NCBI GenBank assembly: GCA_029565065.1 | Contig: JAKQOW010000171.1 | Coordinates: 1 to 64,000 of the forward strand | Direction of reading: 5' to 3' | DNA length: 64,000 nucleotides | From: Acidobacteriota bacterium | GTDB taxonomy: Bacteria; Acidobacteriota; JAAYUB01 | Shown: positions 33,997 to 42,827 of the stretch, one piece after another | How the letters are laid out: every line of letters begins with the position of its first letter | Position numbering within the stretch: position 1 is the stretch's first letter | Notes under the pieces: model-generated | What the model saw: only the letters and a program-made list of their open reading frames with translations | What the model was told of the DNA's origin: nothing | Database searches by the model: none | Translations under genes and position numbers: made by a program

Positions 33997-35742
33997 ATGA
34001 GGTTCAAGGTGCGCAAACCGGAAGACAAGTTCTATCCCGTTGAGCCGTTCAACGATTTCCGGGAGATGCTCCTTAACAGCCGCCAGAAGTGGGGCGCGCA
34101 CCCCGCCTTCATGGAGAAGGTGGACAACGAATGGCGCTCCACGACGTTCAACAAGCTCTTCTATTCCGTGATGTCGCTGGGATGCGGCCTGCGCAGCCTG
34201 GGCATGAACCGGCAGATGAATGTGGCGTTCGCGTCGGAGAACCGCATCAGCTGGTGCATCACCTATCTGGCGGTCGCGTGCGGCAACGCCGTCTGTGTGC
34301 CCATCGACAAGGAGTTGAAGAGCCAGGAATTCTTCCACATCCTCTACACCACCCAGACTGAGATTTTCGTCGGTTCCCAGAAGTACGTGGACATGGTGCT
34401 GGAGATGACCGGCTCTCTGCCCCACCTGCGCCACATCATCAACATGGATGACCGGGCGGAAAACTCCATGGTGCTGAAATTCACAGACATCCTGCGCGAC
34501 GGCAGCCGCCTGTTCGACAAGGATGCCTCCGATTACCCCTACACTGTGATCGAACCCGACCTACCCGCCTGCATCCTGTTCACGTCCGGCACCACCGGTA
34601 CGTCCAAGGGCGTGATGCTCAGCCAGACCAACATCATCGCGGACCTCCAAGCCATGCTCAAGGTCATCCCGATCCGCCACCCCGAGGTCTTCCTCAGCGT
34701 CCTGCCCCTGCACCACACCTACGAATGCACCTGCGGCTTTTTGGGCCCGGTTTCCCACGGCATGACCGTGGCATTCGCCGAAAATCTCAAACGCATTCCG
34801 GACAACCTGCAGGAAGTCCACGCCACCATCCTGCTGGGCGTGCCCCTGCTCTACGACGCCATCTACCGCAAAATCATGGAGCGGATCGCCGAGAAGGGCA
34901 TGACCAAGTTCCGCATCGGCAAAGGCATCGCCTCGTTCACCGAGCGCCTCTTCCACAAGAACATCCGCCGCCAGGTGTTCAAGACACTGCACGAACGGTT
35001 CGGCGGCCGCCTGAAACTGCTCATCAGTGGCGGCGCCGCGATCTCCCCCGATATCACCCGGGGGTTGAGGGAACTCGGCCTTACCGTCATCCAGGGTTAT
35101 GGCCTGACGGAAACGTCACCTGTCATCACCCTCAATCGGGTTCATAATTTCAAGGATGACTCCGCCGGTATGCCTGTGCCGAGTGCCGAATTCAAGATTG
35201 ACAACGGCGAGATCTGCGTCCGCGGCCCCATGGTAATGCTCGGTTACTACAACAACCCCGAAGCCACAGCCGAGGTTATCGTCGACGGATGGTTCCATAC
35301 CGGCGACCTCGGATTCATCGACGAGGACGGCTTCCTGTTCATTCAGGGGCGCAAGAAGGCAGTCATCGTGACCGCCAACGGCAAAAATGTCTACCCCGAG
35401 GAGATCGAGTACCAGCTCAACCGCAGCCCGTTCATCCTGGAGTCACTGGTCTGGGAGGGGCCCGACGCCCACAAGTATTGCGAGGAGGTTCACGCCATCA
35501 TCGTGCCGGACATCGCCTACTTCGACCAGTACCTGGCGAAGCAGGGCAAGAAAATCAGCGAGCACGAGGTGGAGGAAATCCTCAAGCAAGAAGTCCGGAA
35601 ACAGTGCGGGCGCCTGGCCAATTACAAGCGGGTTCAGCGCTTCACCGTCCAGTGGGAGGAGTTCGAAAAGACGACCACCCGCAAGATCAAGCGCTACCTG
35701 TATACCAGCAAGATCCGTCCGGTCAGCGGCAAGCACGAATAG
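33997..35742 (+). CDS. Long-chain acyl-CoA synthetase (AMP-forming)
   Basis: Activates fatty acids to acyl-CoA through an acyl-AMP. The 581-residue ANL-superfamily enzyme has the P-loop LFTSGTTGTSKGVMLSQ (about 190-206), SGGAAISPD, the motif QGYGLTETSPVITLNR (about 366-381), and WFHTGDLGFIDEDGFLFIQGRKK with the adenylate-binding Asp and Arg. A catalytic Lys is expected near the C-terminus (TTTRKIKRYLY). It has no signal peptide. The likely role is fatty-acid use or lipid recycling; the chain length is not predictable. A terminator follows at 35778. Confidence 0.94.
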   Translation: MRFKVRKPEDKFYPVEPFNDFREMLLNSRQKWGAHPAFMEKVDNEWRSTTFNKLFYSVMSLGCGLRSLGMNRQMNVAFASENRISWCITYLAVACGNAVCVPIDKELKSQEFFHILYTTQTEIFVGSQKYVDMVLEMTGSLPHLRHIINMDDRAENSMVLKFTDILRDGSRLFDKDASDYPYTVIEPDLPACILFTSGTTGTSKGVMLSQTNIIADLQAMLKVIPIRHPEVFLSVLPLHHTYECTCGFLGPVSHGMTVAFAENLKRIPDNLQEVHATILLGVPLLYDAIYRKIMERIAEKGMTKFRIGKGIASFTERLFHKNIRRQVFKTLHERFGGRLKLLISGGAAISPDITRGLRELGLTVIQGYGLTETSPVITLNRVHNFKDDSAGMPVPSAEFKIDNGEICVRGPMVMLGYYNNPEATAEVIVDGWFHTGDLGFIDEDGFLFIQGRKKAVIVTANGKNVYPEEIEYQLNRSPFILESLVWEGPDAHKYCEEVHAIIVPDIAYFDQYLAKQGKKISEHEVEEILKQEVRKQCGRLANYKRVQRFTVQWEEFEKTTTRKIKRYLYTSKIRPVSGKHE

Positions 35743-35777
35743 TCAGCGCCACGACCACAACCTCGCGATATATAAAA

Positions 35778-35806
35778 AACGCGGGACGGAAATTCCGTCC
35801 CGCGTT
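35778..35806. terminator. Bidirectional terminator hairpin
   Basis: A perfect 13-bp inverted repeat, AACGCGGGACGGA and its complement with a 3-nt loop, lies between the converging acyl-CoA synthetase (stop 35742) and protease (stop 35839) genes. The minus-strand side is followed by six T (complement of the A run at 35774-35779), a strong terminator. The plus-strand side has only a weak T-rich tail. Confidence 0.85.
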
Positions 35807-35838
35807 GCTGTTTGAGAATCGCTCGAAGCGGTGATGGT

Positions 35839-37695
35839 TCAGTAGTTGTCGCAGCTTTCGGCGTTGGCGGCCGAGTCGTAGGTCCAGCCGGTCAGGGTCA
35901 CGGTGTTCACGCAGAAACCGAAACCGCCGGTCCCGGTTTTCGTCACACTCGAGATTACGGCGACCCCGGAAGAGTTCGTCACGGCGCTGGCGCTGGAGGT
36001 GAACCAGCCGGAGAAGTCGCCGGCGACAGTGGCTCCGGCAACCGGGCTGCCGTTGGCGTCAACGATGGTCACCGTGGCCACGCCCGTGTACTTGGAGCCC
36101 TTCTTCTTGGTCGTCAGGACGATGGATTTCACATGCATCTTGGAGTCGCCGCCCGATGACGCGTTGAGCCACTGGGACACGCTGTTGAAGTAGGAGGCGA
36201 AGGCGCCGTCCACGGTGGCGTTGTTGACCTCGTCGCAGACGTCGTTCAGGTTGGTGCCGCACGCGCCGGAAAGCTGCCCCACCACCTGGCCGCTGGCATT
36301 GAGTACCGGCGAGCCGCTGCTGCCGCCTTCGGTGGCGCCGATCACATCGCGGCTGTAGATCCAGTTCCCGCGGGGCCAGCTGCGGCAGGTGCCGGCGCTG
36401 GTGTTCACCGTGTGGGTGGAATACGCCTGAGGCGCTCCCTTCGGGTGGGAGATTCGATACAGGGCCGCACCGTTGGTATTCGCGACCGGCGTGCTGTTCC
36501 AGCCGAGGAATACGCTGCCGGCCGGAGGATTCTGGCTCAGCTGCATCAGGGTGTAGTCGCCGGTCTTGTTCGTGCTCAGGATGGCCGCACCCAGGGTGCG
36601 GGGCACATCACCCACCGGATCGTAGCAGGCGCCCCGGCAGGTAGACGTCCAGAACTGCCAGTAGCATTCCAGGCTGGCGGCTTCGCTGGAGCGGCTGATG
36701 CAGTGGTTGGCGGTGAGGAAATAGGGAATCTGGGTGGAAGTGTCCTTGTCAGCCAGCAAACCACCGGAACACATGTACATGTAGGCTCCGGATACGAACA
36801 GCATGTGAGCCACGGCGTCGCGGGCTTCCTCGATATGCGAATAGTCGCTTGAGCTATAGCACGTCGCATCCTGAACGCAGGCGGCATTGAACGAGCAGAA
36901 GCTCTTGTCCGGAAGCGTGTCCAGCCGCTGCAGGAACGGCAGGAGGAATTTCTGTCCCAGATGAGCGACATCGGCGACGGTGAAACTGACGGCCTGGATA
37001 TCCTCCATCGAGATGCGGCCGTACAGGCGAAGCTGCAGGAAGGCGGTGGAGCCGCCAACCGAATTGGTCCAGAAATCGCCGGTGTCGGAGGGACCGCGGC
37101 CGGTGTACGGGCCGAAGGCCTCGCCGTCCATATTATAGATGTACAACTCGGCGCCTTCAGGTAGCGAGAAGTCGGACAGATGAATCCGCAGGGCGACCGC
37201 GCCATCTGACACGACCTGGGCGGTCCAGACGAATCCGCCGTCCATCATCCAGCGGACGGCGCCATTGGCGCCGATGCCGCCGTTACGGGCGATGGCCCGG
37301 GAGGAGAAGCGGGAGAAGTCCGCCTGGACGCCCGTCGGCTTCACGATACCCACCCGCTCCTTGCGGGACGCGGTGCCGTCATCGCCGGCGCAGGTCTCAC
37401 AGATGTAATTGTCAACGGCCTGAAGCTCTTCGTCGGTCACCATGACCCTGATGATGGCTCCCAGGCGGATGGCGGCCTGTTCAGCCACCAGACGATCGTA
37501 ACGCTCGGCCTGTTCCCAGAAGTACCTGTCCACATCCAGGTGTCCCGGGGACCGCTCACTGAATGTTTCAACATGGGCCGGCTGTTCGGCCGGCTTCATC
37601 ACCGGTTCCCGCTGGATGACGGTCCCGGCGAAGACAGCCATCGAAAAGGCCAACAATGCCAAACAGAGGCAAACGGAACGAAGCGAATGGTTCAT
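35839..37695 (-). CDS. Secreted trypsin-like serine protease (lysyl-endopeptidase-like)
   Basis: A 618-residue exported protease. Signal peptide residues 1-23 (LALLAFSMAVFA) precede a long propeptide-like region (about 24-265). The catalytic domain has His331 in LTANHC, Asp380 in TGDYTLMQL, and Ser460 in GGSSGSPV, the arrangement of S1 enzymes such as Achromobacter protease I. Paired cysteines abound (267, 273, 279, 309, 332, 344, 353, 357), suggesting disulfides. Residues about 520-618 form an Ig-like C-terminal domain (ATVTIVDANGSPVAGATV). Cleavage specificity is not certain. A Crp-type box lies 23 bp before the start, and a strong terminator follows the stop. Confidence 0.9.
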   Translation of the reverse strand: MNHSLRSVCLCLALLAFSMAVFAGTVIQREPVMKPAEQPAHVETFSERSPGHLDVDRYFWEQAERYDRLVAEQAAIRLGAIIRVMVTDEELQAVDNYICETCAGDDGTASRKERVGIVKPTGVQADFSRFSSRAIARNGGIGANGAVRWMMDGGFVWTAQVVSDGAVALRIHLSDFSLPEGAELYIYNMDGEAFGPYTGRGPSDTGDFWTNSVGGSTAFLQLRLYGRISMEDIQAVSFTVADVAHLGQKFLLPFLQRLDTLPDKSFCSFNAACVQDATCYSSSDYSHIEEARDAVAHMLFVSGAYMYMCSGGLLADKDTSTQIPYFLTANHCISRSSEAASLECYWQFWTSTCRGACYDPVGDVPRTLGAAILSTNKTGDYTLMQLSQNPPAGSVFLGWNSTPVANTNGAALYRISHPKGAPQAYSTHTVNTSAGTCRSWPRGNWIYSRDVIGATEGGSSGSPVLNASGQVVGQLSGACGTNLNDVCDEVNNATVDGAFASYFNSVSQWLNASSGGDSKMHVKSIVLTTKKKGSKYTGVATVTIVDANGSPVAGATVAGDFSGWFTSSASAVTNSSGVAVISSVTKTGTGGFGFCVNTVTLTGWTYDSAANAESCDNY

Positions 37696-37718
37696 GGGCT
37701 AACCTCGATAAATTAGAA

Positions 37719-37734
37719 TGTGACAGAGATCACA
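37719..37734. promoter_or_regulatory. Crp/Fnr-type operator upstream of protease gene
   Basis: A perfect TGTGA-N6-TCACA palindrome, the consensus Crp site. On the minus strand it lies just upstream of TCTAAT (37712-37717), a 5/6 match to -10, so it sits where the -10/-35 spacer would be. Such a position fits repression better than activation. The regulator itself is not in the window. Confidence 0.55.
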
Positions 37735-37751
37735 GAGCATTTGTGCATAGA

Positions 37752-37774
37752 GTACGGTATCCATTCTGCCGTAC
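37752..37774. repeat. Inverted repeat in protease-aroA divergent region
   Basis: GTACGG and CCGTAC separated by 11 bp, a possible second operator 18 bp from the Crp-like box. Seen directly; no regulator can be named. Confidence 0.35.
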
Positions 37775-37869
37775 GAATATTTATTATTTCAATATTGTGA
37801 CACATATAGATTCTTTATCACGAAGCTGGATGTATTGCGTGTCCTTGTTTTCAAGGGGTCTGAATATTG

Positions 37870-37898
37870 TTGCATTTTCAGGGACTTGGACGTAGATT
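37870..37898 (+). promoter_or_regulatory. Candidate promoter of aroA-aroC
   Basis: TTGCAT (37870-37875), 17 bp, TAGATT (37893-37898). Moderate matches with correct spacing, about 58 bp before the aroA ATG. It overlaps an in-frame upstream extension of aroA, which supports the later start. Confidence 0.35.
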
Positions 37899-37956
37899 GG
37901 CTCCATTCGCCCCGGCGGGGCCAAATGAGCCGGCCGTCAGATTTTGGAAAAAAATA

Positions 37957-39264
37957 ATGCGCGTCATCACCGGGATCAAGCAGCCTTTCGCAGGAGAGGC
38001 AGTCGCACCAGCCGACAAATCGGTCACTCACCGGGCACTGCTGCTGGCCGCCGAAGCCGACGGGACGTCCCTGATCCGAAATCCTTCACGCAGCGCCGAT
38101 TGCCAGGCGTCGGTGGATTGCCTGCGCGCACTGGGAGTCAGGATCCGGCCGCATCATGGACACTTGCGAGTCGACGGCCTCGGCTTGGGTAGGCTCCGGG
38201 CGCCGGCCGGGGTGCTCTACGCCGCCAATTCCGGCACCACCATGCGCCTGCTTGCGGGCATCCTGGCCCGGCAACCGTTCGATTCAATTCTCGACGGCGA
38301 CGCCTCACTCCGCCGCCGACCCATGGAACGGGTGGCGCAACCATTGAACGTCCTGGGTGCCCGCGTGAGCACCACGGGGGGTTTTCCGCCCGTTCACATC
38401 GCCGGGCGTCCGCTCTGCGGCGGACTGGTGATGCTCCGGACGCCCAGCGCCCAGGTCAAGTCGGCGGTGCTCCTGGCCGGGCTGGGCGCGGCGAGCCCCA
38501 CTTGTTGCCGCGTGCCCGTCATCTCCCGTGACCACACCGAGAGGTTGTTCTTCCGGCTGGGCCTGCCTTTGAAAGTCAATGACCTTGAGCTGCGGGTGCG
38601 TCCCATTGACAGAATCCCTCCGTTCGAGATGCAGATACCCGGCGATCCTTCCGGAGCGGCGTTTCTGGCGGGCGCCGCCGCCGTGATCCCCGGCGCGACG
38701 GTGCGCATTCGCCGGGTGGGTCTCAATCCCACGCGCACCCTCTTCTTTTGCTACCTGGAGCGAATGGGAGCCGAGATCGCCTGGTCACCGGATGCGTCGG
38801 ACCCCTGGGAGCCCGGCGGCACGCTGACCGTCCGCGGTGCGGATCTCCGAGGTGTCCGGATCGATCCGGCGGACGTTCCCCTGCTGATCGACGAATTGCC
38901 GCTGCTGGCGGCGTTGGCCGCCCTGGCCCGCGGGGAAACGACGGTTCGCGGCGCCGCCGAACTGCGGGTGAAGGAGTCCGACCGGATCGCCGCCATGGCG
39001 GCCGGTTTACGGCGTCTCGGAGCCGGAGTCGAGGAACATCTGGACGGTTTTTCCATCGAAGGCGTCTCTCCGCTTCACGGCACCGACGTGGATGCGGCCG
39101 GCGATCACCGCGTGGCGATGGCGCTCGCCGTCGCGGCGCTGGCTGCTGTCGGCATCACCCGCATCCGCGGCGCCGAGTCGGCCGCCGTGTCGTATCCCGG
39201 TTTTTTTGATGTTCTGGACCGGCTCACGACCGGATCATCCCCCCACCGAGGTGAGACAATATGA
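37957..39264 (+). CDS. aroA: 3-phosphoshikimate 1-carboxyvinyltransferase (EPSP synthase)
   Basis: Joins phosphoenolpyruvate to shikimate-3-phosphate, the sixth step of the shikimate pathway. The 435-residue protein has ADKSVTHRALLLAA near the N-terminus (the family's KSxxxR site), YAANSGTTMRLLAG (about 89-102), PGDPSGAAFLAGAA (about 228-241) and the C-terminal LRVKESDRIAAMA (about 336-348). ATG 37957 is chosen over an open start at 37867 because homologues begin at this point and GGAAA lies 7-8 nt upstream. It overlaps aroC by 4 bp. Confidence 0.96.
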   Translation: MRVITGIKQPFAGEAVAPADKSVTHRALLLAAEADGTSLIRNPSRSADCQASVDCLRALGVRIRPHHGHLRVDGLGLGRLRAPAGVLYAANSGTTMRLLAGILARQPFDSILDGDASLRRRPMERVAQPLNVLGARVSTTGGFPPVHIAGRPLCGGLVMLRTPSAQVKSAVLLAGLGAASPTCCRVPVISRDHTERLFFRLGLPLKVNDLELRVRPIDRIPPFEMQIPGDPSGAAFLAGAAAVIPGATVRIRRVGLNPTRTLFFCYLERMGAEIAWSPDASDPWEPGGTLTVRGADLRGVRIDPADVPLLIDELPLLAALAALARGETTVRGAAELRVKESDRIAAMAAGLRRLGAGVEEHLDGFSIEGVSPLHGTDVDAAGDHRVAMALAVAALAAVGITRIRGAESAAVSYPGFFDVLDRLTTGSSPHRGETI

Positions 39265-40343
39265 GCAGCTCGTTCGGCCGCATCTTCCGGGTTACCACGT
39301 TCGGCGAATCACACGGCCCGGCCATGGGCTGCGTGGTGGACGGATGTCCGTCCCGACTCCCCATCACGGCTGAGGAGATCCAGGTGGAGCTCTCACGCCG
39401 CCGTCCCGGCTTGCCCCACACGTCCCCCCGTCCGGAACCGGACGCGGTGGAGATCCTGTCCGGCGTCCACGAAGGCCTGACCCTAGGCACACCGATCCTG
39501 CTGCTGGTGCGCAACCGGGCGGCCCGAAGCGAAGACTACGCGGAACTCCAGCACATCCTGCGCCCGTCTCACGCGGACTACACCTACTTGGCCCGCTACG
39601 GGATCCGTGATCCGCGCGGCAGCGGCCGGGCGTCGGGCCGGGAGACGGTGGGCCGGGTCGCCGCCGGCGCCGTGGCCGGCATGCTGCTGCGCCGGGCGGG
39701 CGAAATCGAAGTTGTGGCCAGCGTCCGCTCGGTGGAGACGATCGAAGCGGAGATCGATCCGGACACCGTCTCCGAAACCGACGTGTATGCGAGCCCCGTC
39801 TTCTGCGCCGATCCCCGGGCGTCGGCGGCCATCGCCGAGCGGATCGAGGCGGTGCGCGCCGAAGGGGACTCCGTGGGCGGCCGGATTGTCGTGGCGGTCC
39901 GCGGCGTCCCGGCCGGATTGGGCGACCCGGTCTTCGACAAGCTGAATGCCGATCTGGCCAAGGCGATGCTCAGCATTCCTGCCTGCCGAGGTGTCGAGTT
40001 CGGAACGGGCTTCGCCGCGTCCCGCATGCGCGGTTCGGAGCACAACGACCCGTTCGTCATGCGGGATGGCCGGGTGCGCACGTCGACCAACCATTCGGGC
40101 GGCATCCAGGGCGGTATCGCCAACGGCGAGACGATCGTGTTCCAGGTGGCCTTCAAACCCACCAGCAGCATCGCCCGGCCGCAATCGAGCATCACCATCA
40201 CCGGCGAGCCGGCCACCGTGACGGTGAAGGGCCGCCACGATCCCTGCATTGCGCTACGGGTGGTCCCGGTTGTGGCGGCGATGACGCGGCTGGTCCTGGC
40301 CGACCACTGGCTGGAGCGGCGCGCCTTCCACGTTGATCTTTAA
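39261..40343 (+). CDS. aroC: Chorismate synthase
   Basis: Forms chorismate from EPSP with reduced FMN, the step after AroA. The 360-residue chain has all three family signatures: GESHGPAMGCVVDGCPSRLP (about 14-33), the GRASGRETVGRVAAGAVA stretch (about 119-136), and the late SGGIQGGIANGETI region (about 280-293). Complete and typical. The ATGA overlap with aroA suggests coupled translation of consecutive enzymes. The next promoter (40333-40361) overlaps its last codons. Confidence 0.97.
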   Translation: MSSSFGRIFRVTTFGESHGPAMGCVVDGCPSRLPITAEEIQVELSRRRPGLPHTSPRPEPDAVEILSGVHEGLTLGTPILLLVRNRAARSEDYAELQHILRPSHADYTYLARYGIRDPRGSGRASGRETVGRVAAGAVAGMLLRRAGEIEVVASVRSVETIEAEIDPDTVSETDVYASPVFCADPRASAAIAERIEAVRAEGDSVGGRIVVAVRGVPAGLGDPVFDKLNADLAKAMLSIPACRGVEFGTGFAASRMRGSEHNDPFVMRDGRVRTSTNHSGGIQGGIANGETIVFQVAFKPTSSIARPQSSITITGEPATVTVKGRHDPCIALRVVPVVAAMTRLVLADHWLERRAFHVDL

Positions 40344-40361
40344 GCGGGGCCTTGATACACT
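40333..40361 (+). promoter_or_regulatory. Promoter of beta-propeller gene
   Basis: TTGATC (40333-40338), 17 bp, TACACT (40356-40361) preceded by TGA (extended -10). The same -10 hexamer occurs in the leuS promoter. The predicted start is near 40368, about 31 nt before the ATG at 40399. Confidence 0.55.
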
Positions 40362-40398
40362 TGACATTCAACTCAGACAGAACCGTTGAGGGTTGGCC

Positions 40399-42768
40399 AT
40401 GAAACGGATGGCGGCAGGACTGATGATGGTGATGGCGCTGTCGGCGTCGGTATCGGTAGCCGCGGCGGATTCGTTCCGCGTCACCGCCGTGGATCTGCTG
40501 GACACGCTGAAACTGGATGTCAACGGCGCCGGGCCGCTCCTGCTGTGCGCCGATCCGCCGCGCAACCGGATCGTGCTGGCCAATACGCTCACTGCGTCGG
40601 TGTCCGTCATCGACGGTGCGACCCACGCCGTCCGCAACCTGTCCATCGGTAACCGCGTGCCCCAGTGGCTGAAGAGCGAGGCTCTCGCCGTCAATCCCCG
40701 CGACGGGGCCATCTACGTGATCGGCGAGCGGTCGCTGCACGTGTTGCTGCCGGGACGGGCATCCGCCGTCACCCTGAGCACCGGCGAGCAGTATGAGTCG
40801 CTGGCCGTCGACGCGACCTCCGGCCGCGCCCTGCTGGCCAGCCGGGCCAGCGAGGAGCTGCTGCTGGCCGATCCGGCCGACGGCAGCGTTCGCCGGATCC
40901 GCTGGGCTTCGGGCATCGAATCGTTCGGCAACCTGAACATGACGCCGCCGCCGCCCGTTCGCAAGGTGGTGGCCGATCCGCGGCTCGGCCGCTTCGTCGC
41001 CGTGGACGGCGCCGCCGCGGCGATGTACCTGGTGGATCCGCAGAGCGGTCAACTGGGCCCGCGGCGCGACCTGCCGCTGACCGCCGGTGGACGCTGGCAT
41101 CTCGCCGGATACGATCCCGCGGCTCACATCCTCTATCTAGTGACCGAGACCGCGCAGCGCAAGGTCATGCAGGCCGCCCGGATCCGGACCGACGCCGCCG
41201 GCGAGCAGGTGGTGGCCCTCCCGGGACTGGCTGAGGGAGTAGGCATCACCTGCAGCCCCGGCCGCGACGAGCTGTACATCGCCTACGACAACGACCCGGT
41301 GCTGCACGTGGTCGACTTCAAGTCGGCCGGCACGGTCACGGAAGTGCCCCTGCCCGCCTTCGGCAACGACGCCGCCGCCCTGGACGCCGAGGGCGGCAAA
41401 CTGTACGTGGCCAGCTGGGCCTACGGCGAGGTGGACCGGATCGACTTGGCCGAGCGCCGGCTGGAACGCCGGTACAAAGATCTGGGCATCATCCCCCACA
41501 TGTTCGGCCTGGCCTGGAATCCGGTGAGCCGGCGGCTCTACATCCCCATCGGCGCGACCGCGGTGAACGGCTCTTTCGGGGCGGCGCTCACCGTCCTGGA
41601 TCCCGACACCGGCGCCGTCGCCAAGGTGCGGACAGGCTGGGCGCCGGTGGATCTGGCCTGGTCCGAGGCGCGCGGCGCCATGCTGGTGGTGAACTCCGAA
41701 GACGCGCTCGCCGAAGTCTTCCCCGACGGCAGCTATTGCCTGCACGCCCTGCCCTGCACGTACCCCACCAGCGCCGCTCCGGCTCCCGGCGGCGACGTCT
41801 ATGTGGCCTACGGACCCCATCAGTCGTACTGGCCGGTGGTGTACATCTGGGGCGCCAGGAATGGCCTGCTGCGCATCCGCTCCGAGGACATGACGTTCGA
41901 TGACCGCCGTTTGCCTCGCCAGGTCCATGAGATGGCGCTGGACCGGAAGGGGGCCATCCACCTGCTGCAGAACTGCTGGGGCAAGGAGAAGCAGTTCATA
42001 ACCGTCCTGCCCGACATCGTGCGCGAGTTTTCGCCCCAGTTCCGGGTGGAACTGGAAGGCGAGTACGAACGGGAAAACACGCCCCGGTTCCTGCGTTACG
42101 ACCCGGCGAGGGACTGGCTCTATGTGGCCCGTGATGCGGAGACCGACGACGGACCCGGTTCGTTCTATATCGTGGATGCCCGGTCCGGCCAGACGCTCCA
42201 CCGCCTGGACACCGGTCCGACTCCCGCCGACTGCGCCTTCGACGACCGCCGCATCTATGTGGCCGATTTCGGCGACCGGGCGGTCCACGTCATCGACAAG
42301 GACGGATTCACCGGCCGCCGGATCGCCGCCGGCGAGCAGCCGCTCCGGCTGGCCATCGCCGGTGACTGGCTCCTGGTCCTTAACCACGCCGGCCGGTCGC
42401 TGAACCTGGTGAACCGGCACACCCTGGCCGCCACGGAGATCGCGGTGCCCGTCGACGGGCGGCCCGACAATCTGGCCGCCCAGGGCGGCATCGCCATCCT
42501 CACCGCGCACGGTCCGGACGCGCTGGACATCCTCGCGTTCGATCCGGCGACCCGTTCGTTCCAAACGATTCACCGTTTCCAGTACCCGTTCGGTGACGCC
42601 CGCCTGGATTCCCGCAACGTGGCGTTCTACCTGGACGGCCGTTTCGGCGACGCCATCTTCGATATCAGCCGGATCCGGACCGACCCCCAAGGTCGTGTCT
42701 GGGTCAGTGATTTCCTGTCCGGCCACTTGTTCATCCTGGAGCGGGCGCCCGTTGCCGGCGCCCGCTGA
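40399..42768 (+). CDS. Secreted multi-blade beta-propeller protein
   Basis: A 789-residue exported protein. ATG 40399 has GAGGG 6 nt upstream and starts a signal peptide (about 1-22, ending VSVAAA). The rest is a run of beta-propeller blades of the YncE/SMP-30 type, for example GKLYVASWAYGEVDRIDLA, RRLYIPIGATAVNGSFG, DWLYVARDAETDDGPGSFY and RRIYVADFGDRAVHVIDKDG. Perhaps two propellers fit in this length. No catalytic motif or heme site is recognised. Such proteins often bind ligands or partners in the periplasm; no function can be assigned. Confidence 0.82.
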   Translation: MKRMAAGLMMVMALSASVSVAAADSFRVTAVDLLDTLKLDVNGAGPLLLCADPPRNRIVLANTLTASVSVIDGATHAVRNLSIGNRVPQWLKSEALAVNPRDGAIYVIGERSLHVLLPGRASAVTLSTGEQYESLAVDATSGRALLASRASEELLLADPADGSVRRIRWASGIESFGNLNMTPPPPVRKVVADPRLGRFVAVDGAAAAMYLVDPQSGQLGPRRDLPLTAGGRWHLAGYDPAAHILYLVTETAQRKVMQAARIRTDAAGEQVVALPGLAEGVGITCSPGRDELYIAYDNDPVLHVVDFKSAGTVTEVPLPAFGNDAAALDAEGGKLYVASWAYGEVDRIDLAERRLERRYKDLGIIPHMFGLAWNPVSRRLYIPIGATAVNGSFGAALTVLDPDTGAVAKVRTGWAPVDLAWSEARGAMLVVNSEDALAEVFPDGSYCLHALPCTYPTSAAPAPGGDVYVAYGPHQSYWPVVYIWGARNGLLRIRSEDMTFDDRRLPRQVHEMALDRKGAIHLLQNCWGKEKQFITVLPDIVREFSPQFRVELEGEYERENTPRFLRYDPARDWLYVARDAETDDGPGSFYIVDARSGQTLHRLDTGPTPADCAFDDRRIYVADFGDRAVHVIDKDGFTGRRIAAGEQPLRLAIAGDWLLVLNHAGRSLNLVNRHTLAATEIAVPVDGRPDNLAAQGGIAILTAHGPDALDILAFDPATRSFQTIHRFQYPFGDARLDSRNVAFYLDGRFGDAIFDISRIRTDPQGRVWVSDFLSGHLFILERAPVAGAR

Positions 42769-42827
42769 CGGCATGCGCGAGGGCTGGCCAGAGGGATTTT
42801 AAATCTTCACACAACGGGTTTGAACGT

